Assembly (NCBI RefSeq): GCF_023101185.1 | Contig: NZ_CP078077.1 | Span: forward strand, 1,889,630-1,953,629 | Source of the DNA: Microbacterium galbinum | GTDB lineage: Bacteria; Actinomycetota; Actinomycetes; Actinomycetales; Microbacteriaceae | Reading direction: 5' to 3' | DNA length: 64,000 bases | In this document: positions 23,767 to 33,278 of the stretch, piece after piece | Layout: every line of letters begins with the position of its first letter | Position numbering within the stretch: position 1 is the stretch's first letter | Program-made: the position numbers and the translations under genes | The notes under the pieces: model-generated | Seen by the model: only the letters and a program-made list of their open reading frames with translations | Databases searched by the model: none | Told to the model about the DNA's origin: nothing

Positions 23767-24780
23767 GTGTCCACGCCGCCGCACGAACGCCGCCCGCTGA
23801 TCTGGGGATTCCCTGCCGAGCAGTCGGTGACGCGCTGGGAGCGCCGGCACTCCGCCGGCGAGGTGCCGAGCGTATGGCCCTACGGGCTCGACGGTCTGTG
23901 CGAGTACGCGCCGGTCGCGGTGCTCGACCTCCCGGCCCCCGGACGCCTCTCGCGCCTGCGGTCGCGCGTGGGGATCGGACCCCGACCACGCGCCCAGACG
24001 GCGTTCACGTGGGACGAGAACGCGGCGTTCCGCATGCAGGTCGCGAGCCCCTACGAGCGGTTCGCCTCCGGAGTGATCTGGCTCACCGACATGATCGAGC
24101 GCGGAGCCGACACCGGTCGTCTCGTCGAGGTGCTCCGTGGCGCCGAGACGCTGTGGGTGCTCAGCGAGGCGCAGGTCGAGCCCCTGCGCGCCCTCTTCGG
24201 AAGCGCGGGGCCACGGATCGTCGCGGTGCCGTTCGGCGTCGACGCCGAGTTCTTCTCGCCCCGCCCGTACCCCGATCGCCCGCGCATCGTCAGCGTCGGC
24301 AACGACCGCGACCGCGATCCGCAGACGCTGTTCCGCGCGCTGGCGCGCGTGCACGAGCAGCGCCCGGACGTCGAGCTCATCGTCCAGTCGTCGGCGTCGA
24401 CGGATGCTCCGGCCGGTGTCGAGGTCGTGCAGCGGATGAGTCATGGCGAACTGCACGAGCTCTACGCGACGGCATCCGTCATCGCCACCGCGACCCGGCC
24501 CAATCTGCACGTCTCGGGCATGACGGTGACGCTCGAGGCCTTCGCGACCGGTCGGCCGGTCGTGAATACCGACACCCCCGGAATGTCCCAGTACGTCACG
24601 GAGGAGCGCACCGGCCATCTCGTGCCGCTCGGCGACGACGAGGCCCTCGCGCGGCGGTTGATCGGCCTGATCGACGATCCGCAGCGCGCGGCGGAGATGG
24701 GGCTGGCGGGGCGTCGGGACGTCGAGGAGCGCTTCACGACGCACGAGATGTGCGCTCACCTCGCGCAGATCCTGGTCTGA
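23767..24780 (+). CDS. Glycosyltransferase family 4-like protein
   Basis: 337 residues from a GTG. TATCCT (23755-23760) and a 6-nt gap fit a leaderless start. It is a GT-B protein with a reduced N-terminal half (PLIWGFPAEQSVTRWERRH) and a clear C-terminal donor half: PFGVDAEFFSP, RIVSVGNDRDRDPQTLFRAL, and SGMTVTLEAFATGRPVVNTDTPGMSQYV carrying the E-x7 donor-site motif. Divergent from the preceding glycosyltransferase with 59 bp between start codons, so the two promoters overlap. Confidence 0.82.
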   Translation: MSTPPHERRPLIWGFPAEQSVTRWERRHSAGEVPSVWPYGLDGLCEYAPVAVLDLPAPGRLSRLRSRVGIGPRPRAQTAFTWDENAAFRMQVASPYERFASGVIWLTDMIERGADTGRLVEVLRGAETLWVLSEAQVEPLRALFGSAGPRIVAVPFGVDAEFFSPRPYPDRPRIVSVGNDRDRDPQTLFRALARVHEQRPDVELIVQSSASTDAPAGVEVVQRMSHGELHELYATASVIATATRPNLHVSGMTVTLEAFATGRPVVNTDTPGMSQYVTEERTGHLVPLGDDEALARRLIGLIDDPQRAAEMGLAGRRDVEERFTTHEMCAHLAQILV

Positions 24781-24872
24781 CCCCGGGGTGAACTTTCCGA
24801 CCCGAGACGCCTGATCCGGGGTGTCGCGGAACCGGCGCGAAACTTCTTCTGGTATCCGAGGCGGTTGTGCGC

Positions 24873-24957
24873 TATCGTTACCGCGGATGCGTCTATGGGG
24901 GACGCGGGGGAATCCACTTCTTTTGCCGATCACTCGGCAGCCGCCTGGGGAGGCGCT
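24873..24957 (+). promoter_or_regulatory. Promoter and TGGGGA-box leader of the PKD/LamG protein
   Basis: TATCGT at 24873-24878 is the likely -10. The leader of about 73 nt has TATGGGGGA (24894-24902), GCGGGGGAA (24904-24912) and CTGGGGA (24945-24951). The last is also the Shine-Dalgarno of the ATG at 24958. Confidence 0.45.
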
Positions 24958-27900
24958 ATGCGAGTCCGTCGACTCGACGCGATCGAAAACGATCACGATT
25001 CGAATTCACGTCCATTCCGTCGTATCGCACTGGGGATCGTCACCGTTCTGGTGACAGCGATGCTCGGTGCCACACTGACGGCTCCTGCCGCGCAGGCCGA
25101 TACGGTTCCGACCGATCCGGCGCTGCCGACGACCATGAGCGCCGATCCGCTGCCGACCGTGCAGATCAACGGCATCGTGTGGGCTCAGGCCGTCGCGGGC
25201 AACAAGGTCTTCGCCGGTGGCCAGTTCACCAGCGCGCGCCCGGCCGGCGCCGCCGCCGGCACGAACGAGACAGCGCGGTCGAACCTGCTGGCGTACAACC
25301 TCGCCACGGGTGTGCTCGACACGTCGTTCAACCCGAACGTGAACGGTCGCATCCTCGCGGCCGCCGTCTCGCCCGACGGCTCCCGCCTCTACATCGGCGG
25401 CGGTTTCACGGCCGTCGACGGGCAGAACCGCTACCGTCTCGCGGCGTTCAACACCGCGACCGGTCAGCTCATCTCGACCTGGACCCCCGGGACGAACACG
25501 ATCGTGCAGGGCATCGTCGCCACCGACACGACCGTCTACGTCACGGGTGAGTTCACCAACATCAACAACGTCGCCCGCACCGGTGTCGCCGCGCTGAGCG
25601 CATCGACCGGTGCCGTGCTCGACTTCAACCCGCAACTCGCGGGCGGCTACGGCGTGCGCGCCGTGGTGGTGTCGCCCGACAAGTCGAAGGTCGTCATCGG
25701 TGGTTCCTTCACCTCGACCAACGGCTCGACCAACCCCGGGCGCGGCATGGCCGCCCTCGACGCGGTCACCGGCCAGAGCCTGCCCTGGGCGATCAACAGC
25801 GTGATCCGCAACGCCGGCACCGGGGCATCGATCTACGCGCTCGCCTCCGACGGCGACAGCGTGTACGGCAGCGGCTACGACTTCGGCGGCTCCAAGACCG
25901 AGGACGACTTCGAGGGCGCATTCCGTGCGAACTGGAGCGACGGATCGATGGCGTGGATGGAGGACTGCCACGGCGACACGTACTCGATCTTCCCGACCGG
26001 GGGCGTGCTCTACACGGCGTCCCACACCCACTACTGCGGCAACATCGGTGAGTTCCCGCAGCTCGACCCGTGGAACTTCAACCACTCGCTGGCGTTCGAC
26101 AAGAACCCGTCGAACCGCACCATCACGCCCGACCCCTACGGTTACCGCAGCTTCACCGGCAACCCTGCCGCGAAGCTGCTGCACTGGTACCCGAAGTGGC
26201 AGCCGGGCTCGGTCTCGGGCATGGACCAAGCCGGATGGTCGGTCACGGGTGCCGGCGAGTACCTGATCTACGGCGGTGAGTTCACGGCCGTCGGCGGCGT
26301 CGCCCAGCAGGGCCTCGTGCGTTTCGCGAAGCCGTCGACCGCGCCGAACAAGGTCGGCCCGACCATCCAGGGCGGGGCCTACCAGATCAGCACGCAGTCC
26401 TTCCGCGCCGGTCAGGTGCGCATCGCCTGGTCGGCCAACCACGATGCCGACAACGCGAAGCTGACCTACGAGGTCTTCCGCCGCGACATCGCGCAGCCGA
26501 TCTACACGACCACGGCCGAGTCGACGTACTGGGTGCGTCCGCGCCTGACGTACTCCGACAACGCGGTCACCGCGGGTCAGACGTACCAGTACCGCGTGAA
26601 GGTCACCGATCCGAACGGCAACTCGACGACGTCCGACTGGACCTCGGCGACCGTGGCCGCGACCGGCACCGAGAACGCCTACAACATCGCCGTGCTCAAC
26701 TCGCAGCCGAAGTACTACTGGCCGCTGAACGAGGCGTCCGGCACCTCGGGCATCGACTGGATGGCGGGCAACGACGTCACCCTCGCCGGCGGGACCACCC
26801 GCGGGCAGGCCGGCCAGGTCGTCGGAGCGGCGTCCTCGTCGACGGCGTTCAACGGCTCGAACGGCACGGGTGCATCCTCGGTGTCGGAGGTCGGACCCAA
26901 CACCTTCTCGGTGGAGGCCTGGTTCCAGACCACCAGCACGAGTGGCGGCAAGATCGTCGGCTTCGGTAACAACGCCACCGGCAACTCCGGCAGCTACGAC
27001 CGTCACATCTACCTCAACAACACCGGCCAGGTGTCGTTCGGTGTCTACCCGGGCACCACCCGGGCGGTCACGAGCAGCGCCGGTTTCAACGACGGGCAGT
27101 GGCACCACGTGGTCGGCACGATGAGCTCGTCCGGCATGGTGCTGTACCTCGACGGCAAGCGCGTCGGTTCGCGTTCCGACACCACGACCGGTCAGAGCTA
27201 CTCGGGCTACTGGCGGATCGGCGGCGACTCGCTGGGCAGCTGGCCCTCGGCCGGCAGTTCGGGGTACCTGAACGGTCGGATCGCCGACGTGGCGGTCTAC
27301 AACACGGCGATCACCCGCGACGTCGTCGACGCCCACTGGGTGGCCTCCGGTCGCACGTCGGCTCTGCCGGCGGCGCCGGCGGATGCCTACGGCAAGGCGG
27401 TCTACGACCTCGACCCGACCCTCTACTGGCGTCTGGGCGAGACCACGGGAACCGTGGCAGCCGACTCCGGCCGCGACGGCAGCACCGGCAGCTACAAGAC
27501 GAGCGGCAACGCCTCCATCCAGCGCGGTGAGACCGGAGCCCTCGCGGGAGTGACCAACAAGTCGATCCGGTTCACGTCCTCGAGCTTCGGCAGCACGTGG
27601 AACAACCGTCAGAACGTGATCAGCGATCGTCAGTACGCGGCATCCGACATCTACTCCATCGAGACCTGGTTCAAGACGACCGCGACCGGCGGCGGCAAGA
27701 TCGTCGGCTTCGGCAACAGCAACTCGAACAACGCCAACGCCAGCTCGAACTACGACCGCCACATCTACATGGACACGGTGGGCCGCTTGAAGTTCGGCAC
27801 CTACAACGGGGGGACGAACATCCTCACCGCGCCGAGCACCTACCGCGACAACCAGTGGCATTATGTCGTGGCGCAGCAGTCTCCGAGCGGCATGCAGTTG

Positions 27901-30402
27901 TACGTCGACGGTGAACTGGTCGCATCGAACTCGGTGTCCAACGCCGAGGACTACGCCGGATACTGGCGGGTCGGCGGAGACTCGACATGGGAGGGCAACC
28001 CGTTCTGGGTGGGCTCGGTCGACGAAGTGGCGATCTACTCCGCGCCGTTGTCCGCGAGCCAGATCCTGCAGCACTACCAGCTGGGTAAGACCGGACAGGG
28101 CAACGAACTCCCGGTCGCGCAGTTCACGACCACGCCGACCGACCTGTCGGTGGCCTTCGACGCCTCGAGCTCGAGCGATGTCGAAGGGCCGATCGCCGAC
28201 TACAGCTGGAACTTCGGTGACGGCGAGACCGGCAGCGGGGTCGCGCCGACCCACGCCTACACGACGGCCGGAACGTACACCGTCACGCTGACGGTGCGCG
28301 ACAGCGGGTCGTTGACTTCCTCGGTCAGCCACGACGTCGTCGTGCGCAACCCGAACGTGCTGCCGACATCGGCGTTCACCGCGAGTGCGGAGTTCCTGGC
28401 GCTGTCGGTCGACGGCTCGGCCAGCGCCGACCCGGACGGCACGATCGCGAGCTACTCGTGGAACTTCGGAGACGGAGCATCCGCGACGGGCGCGACCGCG
28501 GCGCACACCTTCGGCGCGAGCGGCACCTATGCGGTCTCGCTCACGGTCACGGACGATCGCGGCGGCTCGGCGACGAGCACGCAGCAGATCGTGGTCGAGG
28601 CGGCGAACGTGCCGCCCAAGGCCGTGGCCAACGTCGTGCGCGGTGCGGGCGGCATGACCGTCTCGGCCGACGGCAGCGGGTCGACGGACACCGACGGCAC
28701 GATCACGGCCTACGCGTGGAACTTCGGTGACAACGCGACCGCGACCGGAGCGACGGCCAGCCACACCTACACGACCGCCGGCACGTACACCGTGACCCTG
28801 ACGGTCACCGACAACCGCGGTGCGACGCACCAGGCGACCTCGTCGGTCGTCGTGGCTCCGGCCTCGACCGAAGACGTGATCGCCCGCGACGCCTTCGCAC
28901 GGTCGGCGAGCGCCTCGTGGGGCAGCGCCGACGTCGGAGGCGCCTGGACGACCACCGGCGGGGCAGCGGCCTTCTCGGTCGCGGGCGGCGTGGGCAAGAT
29001 GGCTCTGGCAGCCGGGCAGACCCGAGAGGCGCGCCTCACCGGCGTCAGCTCGACGAACACCATCACCTCGTTGACGATCTCGTCGAGCAACGCGACCTCG
29101 GGCGGCGCCTTCAACCTCACGGTCAACGGCCGTCAGGTCGGGAGCGACGTCTACTCGGGCCGCATCAAGGTCGAGTCGACCGGAGTGATCCGCCTCTACC
29201 TGCTGCGCAACGAGACAGCGATCGGCAACAGCGTGGTGCTGCCCGGCAACTACGTCGCGGGTGAGAGCCTGTCGGCCGTGCTGTCGGTGCGGGGAACCTC
29301 GCCGACCAATCTGTCGCTCAAGGTGTGGCGCACGGGAACGACCGAGCCGACCACGCCGCAGCTCCAGACGACCGACACCACGGCCGCGCTGCAGCAGGCG
29401 GGATCCGTGGGGCTGAAGATGGCCGTCAGTTCGGTCTCGACCGTGTCGACCGTGATCAGCATCGATGACTACAAGGTGGTCACCGGTGCGGTCGTCGCGC
29501 CGCCGAACCAGGCGCCGGTCGCCGCGTTCGTGTCTTCGACGACGGGCCTCACGGCCAACGTCAACGCGAACGGTTCGAGCGACTCCGACGGCACGATCGC
29601 GTCGTACGCCTGGAACTTCGGAGACGGAGCGACGGGTACCGGCGTCACGGCGTCGCACCCTTACGCCGCGGCCGGCACCTACACGGTGACGCTCACGGTG
29701 ACCGACGACGACGGAGCGACGCACACCGTCACGGCCCCCGTGACCGTGACCGCGCCGCCCGTCGACCCGCCGGCGGGACCGACGCCGCTCGCGACCGACG
29801 AGTTCAACCGCACTCTCACCGGAGGGTGGGGGACGTCGGATCTCGGCGGAGCCTGGGCCACGTCGGGCGGTAACGCCGCCTTCGGCGTCGCCGCCGGTCA
29901 GGGAACGGTGACTCTGGCACCCTCGCAGACCCGTGAGGCCCGTCTGGGCGTCTCGGCGACGAACATCGTGCTCGACACCCTGTTCTCGTCCGACGTCGCG
30001 TCGACCGGCGGCACGGCGAGCGTGACGGTGCTCGGACGCACGGTCGGAACCTCGAACTACTCGGCCCGCGTGCGGTTCGAGCCGGCCGGGGTCATCCGCC
30101 TCTACATCCTGCGCGACGAGACCGCGATCGGGAACAGCTACGTGCTGCCGACCGCGTACACGCCCGGGCAGGTATTGCACACCAAGCTGTCGGTCACGGG
30201 CACGAACCCGACCACGATCGCCGCGAAGATCTGGGTCGAGGGGCAGCCCGAGCCCACCGCGTGGCAGCTGCAGGGCACCGACACGACGGCAGCTCTGCAG
30301 GCGGCCGGCGGGGTCGGGATCAAGACGTCGATCAGCTCGGCGTCGACCAACCCGGCGACCAAGCTGTCGTTCGATCGCATCGCCGTGGTGGTTCCGCAGT
30401 AG
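24958..30402 (+). CDS. Giant secreted multidomain protein: propeller, two LamG, four PKD, two beta-sandwich modules
   Basis: 1,814 residues, exported by an extended signal peptide (basic stretch, hydrophobic core about residues 22-44, APAAQADT). Domains in order: a beta-propeller-like repeat region with FAGGQFTS / YIGGGFTAVDG / VTGEFTNINN / VIGGSFTS blades (about 65-458); an FN3-like domain (about 461-571); two concanavalin/LamG domains (about 574-798 and 811-1044) with EAWFQTT and EVAIYSAPLS; three PKD domains with SWNFGDG or AWNFGD motifs (about 1048-1301); a beta-sandwich module ARDAFARSASASWGSADVGGAW (about 1305-1510); a fourth PKD (about 1515-1601); and a second copy of the module (about 1608-1814). 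No sortase signal or catalytic site is seen. A glycan-binding or matrix scaffold role is likely given the surrounding polysaccharide genes. Confidence 0.88.
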   Translation: MRVRRLDAIENDHDSNSRPFRRIALGIVTVLVTAMLGATLTAPAAQADTVPTDPALPTTMSADPLPTVQINGIVWAQAVAGNKVFAGGQFTSARPAGAAAGTNETARSNLLAYNLATGVLDTSFNPNVNGRILAAAVSPDGSRLYIGGGFTAVDGQNRYRLAAFNTATGQLISTWTPGTNTIVQGIVATDTTVYVTGEFTNINNVARTGVAALSASTGAVLDFNPQLAGGYGVRAVVVSPDKSKVVIGGSFTSTNGSTNPGRGMAALDAVTGQSLPWAINSVIRNAGTGASIYALASDGDSVYGSGYDFGGSKTEDDFEGAFRANWSDGSMAWMEDCHGDTYSIFPTGGVLYTASHTHYCGNIGEFPQLDPWNFNHSLAFDKNPSNRTITPDPYGYRSFTGNPAAKLLHWYPKWQPGSVSGMDQAGWSVTGAGEYLIYGGEFTAVGGVAQQGLVRFAKPSTAPNKVGPTIQGGAYQISTQSFRAGQVRIAWSANHDADNAKLTYEVFRRDIAQPIYTTTAESTYWVRPRLTYSDNAVTAGQTYQYRVKVTDPNGNSTTSDWTSATVAATGTENAYNIAVLNSQPKYYWPLNEASGTSGIDWMAGNDVTLAGGTTRGQAGQVVGAASSSTAFNGSNGTGASSVSEVGPNTFSVEAWFQTTSTSGGKIVGFGNNATGNSGSYDRHIYLNNTGQVSFGVYPGTTRAVTSSAGFNDGQWHHVVGTMSSSGMVLYLDGKRVGSRSDTTTGQSYSGYWRIGGDSLGSWPSAGSSGYLNGRIADVAVYNTAITRDVVDAHWVASGRTSALPAAPADAYGKAVYDLDPTLYWRLGETTGTVAADSGRDGSTGSYKTSGNASIQRGETGALAGVTNKSIRFTSSSFGSTWNNRQNVISDRQYAASDIYSIETWFKTTATGGGKIVGFGNSNSNNANASSNYDRHIYMDTVGRLKFGTYNGGTNILTAPSTYRDNQWHYVVAQQSPSGMQLYVDGELVASNSVSNAEDYAGYWRVGGDSTWEGNPFWVGSVDEVAIYSAPLSASQILQHYQLGKTGQGNELPVAQFTTTPTDLSVAFDASSSSDVEGPIADYSWNFGDGETGSGVAPTHAYTTAGTYTVTLTVRDSGSLTSSVSHDVVVRNPNVLPTSAFTASAEFLALSVDGSASADPDGTIASYSWNFGDGASATGATAAHTFGASGTYAVSLTVTDDRGGSATSTQQIVVEAANVPPKAVANVVRGAGGMTVSADGSGSTDTDGTITAYAWNFGDNATATGATASHTYTTAGTYTVTLTVTDNRGATHQATSSVVVAPASTEDVIARDAFARSASASWGSADVGGAWTTTGGAAAFSVAGGVGKMALAAGQTREARLTGVSSTNTITSLTISSSNATSGGAFNLTVNGRQVGSDVYSGRIKVESTGVIRLYLLRNETAIGNSVVLPGNYVAGESLSAVLSVRGTSPTNLSLKVWRTGTTEPTTPQLQTTDTTAALQQAGSVGLKMAVSSVSTVSTVISIDDYKVVTGAVVAPPNQAPVAAFVSSTTGLTANVNANGSSDSDGTIASYAWNFGDGATGTGVTASHPYAAAGTYTVTLTVTDDDGATHTVTAPVTVTAPPVDPPAGPTPLATDEFNRTLTGGWGTSDLGGAWATSGGNAAFGVAAGQGTVTLAPSQTREARLGVSATNIVLDTLFSSDVASTGGTASVTVLGRTVGTSNYSARVRFEPAGVIRLYILRDETAIGNSYVLPTAYTPGQVLHTKLSVTGTNPTTIAAKIWVEGQPEPTAWQLQGTDTTAALQAAGGVGIKTSISSASTNPATKLSFDRIAVVVPQ

Positions 30403-30489
30403 GCACGGTGCGGGGAGGGCCAGGCCAGGCGCTCGCCCTCCCCGCATCTGGGCGATCCGGGAGTGCCCGATACGCTCCCGTCGCTGGAA

Positions 30490-30517
30490 GGCCCGGCATC
30501 CTCACGGATGCCGGGCC
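30490..30517 (+). terminator. Strong hairpin terminator after the PKD/LamG gene
   Basis: Perfect 12-bp stem (30490-30501 with 30506-30517), 4-nt loop, followed by CTTTCC. Placed 88 bp after the stop. Confidence 0.85.
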
Positions 30518-30541
30518 CTTTCCGTGCTCGAGTATCCACGT

Positions 30542-30681
30542 GAGGGGTCACAACACGCCGCCCGCGGGCCGTCCCGCTGGGCGTGTCTTGACCCCTCGCC
30601 CGGAGGTGGGGGGCGAGGACCCCTGTGAGGGGTCACGACACGCCGCCCCGGAGGGCTCGACAGGGCGTGTCTTGACCCCTC
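30542..30681. repeat. Tandem pair of REP-like imperfect palindromes
   Basis: Two copies of an inverted repeat. Copy 1 has arms 30542-30559 and 30580-30597; copy 2 has arms 30627-30644 and 30664-30681. The arms read GAGGGGTCACAACACGCC (copy 1 left) and GGCGTGTCTTGACCCCTC (both right arms), pairing at 16 of 18 positions, with different 19-20-nt loops. Conserved arms with unrelated loops are the hallmark of REP/BIME-type elements. Confidence 0.8.
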
Positions 30682-30686
30682 GTGAC

Positions 30687-30722
30687 TGCACACGCCTGCA
30701 CGGGTGCACACGCCTGCACGGG
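30687..30722. repeat. 18-bp tandem duplication
   Basis: TGCACACGCCTGCACGGG occurs twice head to tail (30687-30704 and 30705-30722), just beyond the REP-like pair. Confidence 0.9.
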
Positions 30723-30787
30723 TGACCAGAGATGGCCAGAGACGACCAACGACGCCCGCACGGGCAGTGCTGGCGCCGCGCGGACGG

Positions 30788-31741
30788 CTACGCCGGAGCG
30801 GTGTTCGGCTTCGGGGGCCGCGCGTACTCGGGCGTCACGTGCCCGATGGCGCCGAGCATGCGACCCTGCGCGAACCAGGTGCGTCGTGTCAGCACGGCAT
30901 GGGCCGCGATGTCTCCCCGTAGACGCGCGAGCGCGCCGCGAGCCGAGAACACGATCAGGCGGGCGACGCCGCCGAGCAGATGCACACCGCGCAGGAGAAT
31001 CCGCCGCGGCGTCGACGACGTGCGCGTGAGCAGGCGCGTGCGCATCTGCCCCTGCGAGATGGTCCGGCGCCGCACGAACTCTCGCGTCGTCCGGGCTGCG
31101 GGAACCTCGTCGCGCACGACGGAGTCGGCGGAGGCGATGATCGACCCGCCCGCCGCGAGGATCGCTCGCCCGAACAGCATGTCCTCGCCGCCGGCCAAGC
31201 CGAGGTTCGTGTCGAAGGAGACCCCGAGCTGCCGCACCTGGGCGGCATCGACCAGCACGTTCCCGGTGGCGAGAGCATCGAGGTGCTGCCCGGTGACGCG
31301 TCGTCGGCGTCGCATGAAGCCGCCGGCGACGATCCACGGGTCCGTGCTCTCTGGCCACACGTACTCGACGTAGCCCATCACCACCGCGGGATGCTCCGCC
31401 GCCCAGACCCGCAGGAGGGCATCGAGCCAGCCCGGTTGCGGGACGACATCGTCGTCGACCATCGCGACGAGCTCACCGGCGCGGGCGGCGTCGAGCGCAG
31501 CCTGACGAGCCGCCGCGATCCCGGGAGTGGGCTCCGAGACGTAGTCGGCGCCGAGGCCGGTGGCGACCGCGGATGCCGATCGCTCCGGGTCGTTGTCGAC
31601 GAGCGCGATCCGCATCCGGGTGCCCGCGGCTCCCGCGGAGTCTCGGATCGCGGCGACCAGCGGTGGCAGCAGCTCGGTGCGTCGGAAGGTCGTCACGGCG
31701 ACAAGGACGGCAGGGCCCTCGTCGGGCATGGCGGCGCTCAT
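30788..31741 (-). CDS. Glycosyltransferase family 2
   Basis: 317 residues of GT-A fold: VLVAVTTFRRTELLPPLVAAI, IALVDNDPERSA, TPGIAAARQAALDAA, the metal-site MVDDDVVPQPGW, and NLGLAGGEDMLFGRAIL as the acceptor-site ED equivalent. The C-terminal region has a hydrophobic helix (RRILLRGVHLLGGVARLIVF) that may tether it to the membrane. The ATG lies 6 nt from a CATACT hexamer (31748-31753) located in the end of the upstream gene, so it can be transcribed alone as well as by read-through. Confidence 0.87.
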   Translation of the reverse strand: MSAAMPDEGPAVLVAVTTFRRTELLPPLVAAIRDSAGAAGTRMRIALVDNDPERSASAVATGLGADYVSEPTPGIAAARQAALDAARAGELVAMVDDDVVPQPGWLDALLRVWAAEHPAVVMGYVEYVWPESTDPWIVAGGFMRRRRRVTGQHLDALATGNVLVDAAQVRQLGVSFDTNLGLAGGEDMLFGRAILAAGGSIIASADSVVRDEVPAARTTREFVRRRTISQGQMRTRLLTRTSSTPRRILLRGVHLLGGVARLIVFSARGALARLRGDIAAHAVLTRRTWFAQGRMLGAIGHVTPEYARPPKPNTAPA

Positions 31742-31745
31742 GCGT

Positions 31746-33278
31746 TCAGTATGCCCCGCTGGGCTGCACCATGACCTTCGCCGTACGCCACATGATCTGC
31801 AGGTCGTTCATGACCGACCAGTTCTCGACGTAGCGAAGGTCGAGACGCACGCTCTCGTCCCACGACAGGTCGCTGCGACCCGAGACCTGCCACAGACCCG
31901 TGATGCCGGGTTTGATGTAGAGGCGCCGGAACACCGTGCCGTCGTACGCGGTGACCTCCGTCGGCAGCGGCGGGCGAGGCCCGACCACGCTCATGTCGCC
32001 GACGAGCACGTTCCAGAACTGCGGCAGTTCGTCGAGCGACAGCTTGCGCAGCACCCGCCCGACCCGCGTGACACGGGGGTCGTCCTTCATCTTGAACAGG
32101 AGACCCGAGCCCTCGTTCTGCAGCTTGAGCGCCGCGAGCTTCTGCTCGGCATCCGTCGCCATCGAGCGGAGCTTGACCATCCTGAAGCGCCGGCCGTCGC
32201 GCCCCACCCGTTCCTGGTGGAAGAACACGGGGCCGGGGGAGTCGAGCTTGATGAGAAGGGCGAGCGCCGGAAGGATCAGGCCGATCGGGATGAGGGCGAG
32301 GGTCGCGACGACCACGTCGAGCGCCCGCTTGAGCACGTGCTTGCCGCCCTCGTAGGTCGGGATCTGCACCTGGATCAGGGGGAGCCCCTCGACCGAGGCG
32401 AACGAGATGCGGGGGCCGGCGACGTCGGTGAGCCGGCTCGACAGCACCAGTTCGGCGGCCGTGCCCTCGAGCTGCCAGCTCAGGTGCTTGACGAAGTCGG
32501 GGTCGCGCTCCGGACGGCTGGCGACGATGATCGTGTCGGCGCCGAGCTCGGTGGCCACGGTCGCCACGGAGTTCGAGTTGCCGAGCACCGGGAAGCGGAT
32601 GTCGTCGATCTCGACGTCGCGGGCGTTGCCGTCGAGCAGTGTCGCCCCGACCACCTGATAGCCGGAGGCACCGATCGGGTGCAGCGTACGGATGACGTAC
32701 TCGACGTCGTCCCGGTTGCCGACGACGAGCGTGCGGGAGGCGAAGCGCCCGTGACGGCGCTCGCCCTGCAACCAGTGCCGCCATCCCCAGCGCGTGACGA
32801 GCAGTGCGAGCAGTCCGACCGGCAGTCCGACGACGAGCATCAGCTGCATCGACTCCCATGCCAGCAGCACGTCGATGATCGCGACCAGACCGAACGCGAG
32901 TCCGCTCGCGTTCGCGACGCCGCGGTACTCGGTCGCGCTCGCCTGGAACAGCGCGGCGTCACGGGTGTGGAGCGCGCCGAGCATCAGGAACCACAGCACG
33001 GCCAGCGGCGCGCTGGCGCGCAGCACTTCGAGCACCGTGAGGCCGATGGACAGCTGGATCGCCGCCGTCAGTGCGACGGCGAGCAGGATGACAGCCGCAT
33101 CCGTCGTCCGCAGTCGCATCCGATATCGCCGCTCCCACTGACGGCGGCGTTCCAGCGTTGCGGAGACGCGCGGTGAGACCACCGAGCGCGGCACCGACTT
33201 GACGGCTCGCGGAGCGGCAACCGGCACGAATGCCGTTCCTGCGCGAGTGATGCTCACGGCATCCTCTACGGAGGTCAT
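31746..33278 (-). CDS. Polyprenyl glycosylphosphotransferase (initiating sugar-1-phosphate transferase)
   Basis: 510 residues. Four to five membrane segments in the N-terminal half are followed by a CoA-binding-like Rossmann domain (RTLVVGNRDDVEYVIRTLH) and the conserved catalytic C-terminus: KRALDVVVATLALI, SPGPVFFHQERVGRDGRRF, KLRSM and SLDELPQFWNVLVGDMSVVGPRPPLP. This architecture is that of WbaP/WcaJ-type enzymes, which load the first sugar phosphate onto undecaprenyl phosphate. It thus starts the repeat unit built by the glycosyltransferases of this locus. It has a leader of about 200 nt with three CTGGGGA boxes and an SD-like GAGGAG before the ATG. Confidence 0.93.
   Translation of the reverse strand: MTSVEDAVSITRAGTAFVPVAAPRAVKSVPRSVVSPRVSATLERRRQWERRYRMRLRTTDAAVILLAVALTAAIQLSIGLTVLEVLRASAPLAVLWFLMLGALHTRDAALFQASATEYRGVANASGLAFGLVAIIDVLLAWESMQLMLVVGLPVGLLALLVTRWGWRHWLQGERRHGRFASRTLVVGNRDDVEYVIRTLHPIGASGYQVVGATLLDGNARDVEIDDIRFPVLGNSNSVATVATELGADTIIVASRPERDPDFVKHLSWQLEGTAAELVLSSRLTDVAGPRISFASVEGLPLIQVQIPTYEGGKHVLKRALDVVVATLALIPIGLILPALALLIKLDSPGPVFFHQERVGRDGRRFRMVKLRSMATDAEQKLAALKLQNEGSGLLFKMKDDPRVTRVGRVLRKLSLDELPQFWNVLVGDMSVVGPRPPLPTEVTAYDGTVFRRLYIKPGITGLWQVSGRSDLSWDESVRLDLRYVENWSVMNDLQIMWRTAKVMVQPSGAY

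Larger units (their letters stand above)
30403..30787. other. 385-bp intergenic region with terminator and repeats, no gene seen
   Basis: Between the giant secreted protein and the convergent glycosyltransferase. It holds a strong hairpin terminator, two copies of a REP-like inverted repeat and an 18-bp tandem duplication, each listed separately. No open frame here has coding character. Confidence 0.8.

Noticed and set aside
23506..24996. Minus-strand open frame of 496 codons
   Set aside because: Antisense to the glycosyltransferase at 23767; no recognisable fold and no start signals.
25006..30447. Very long open frame (1,813 codons) on the minus strand
   Set aside because: It is exactly antisense to the PKD/LamG protein, has the Arg/Gly/Val-rich composition typical of frame shadows in high-GC DNA, and shows no domain.
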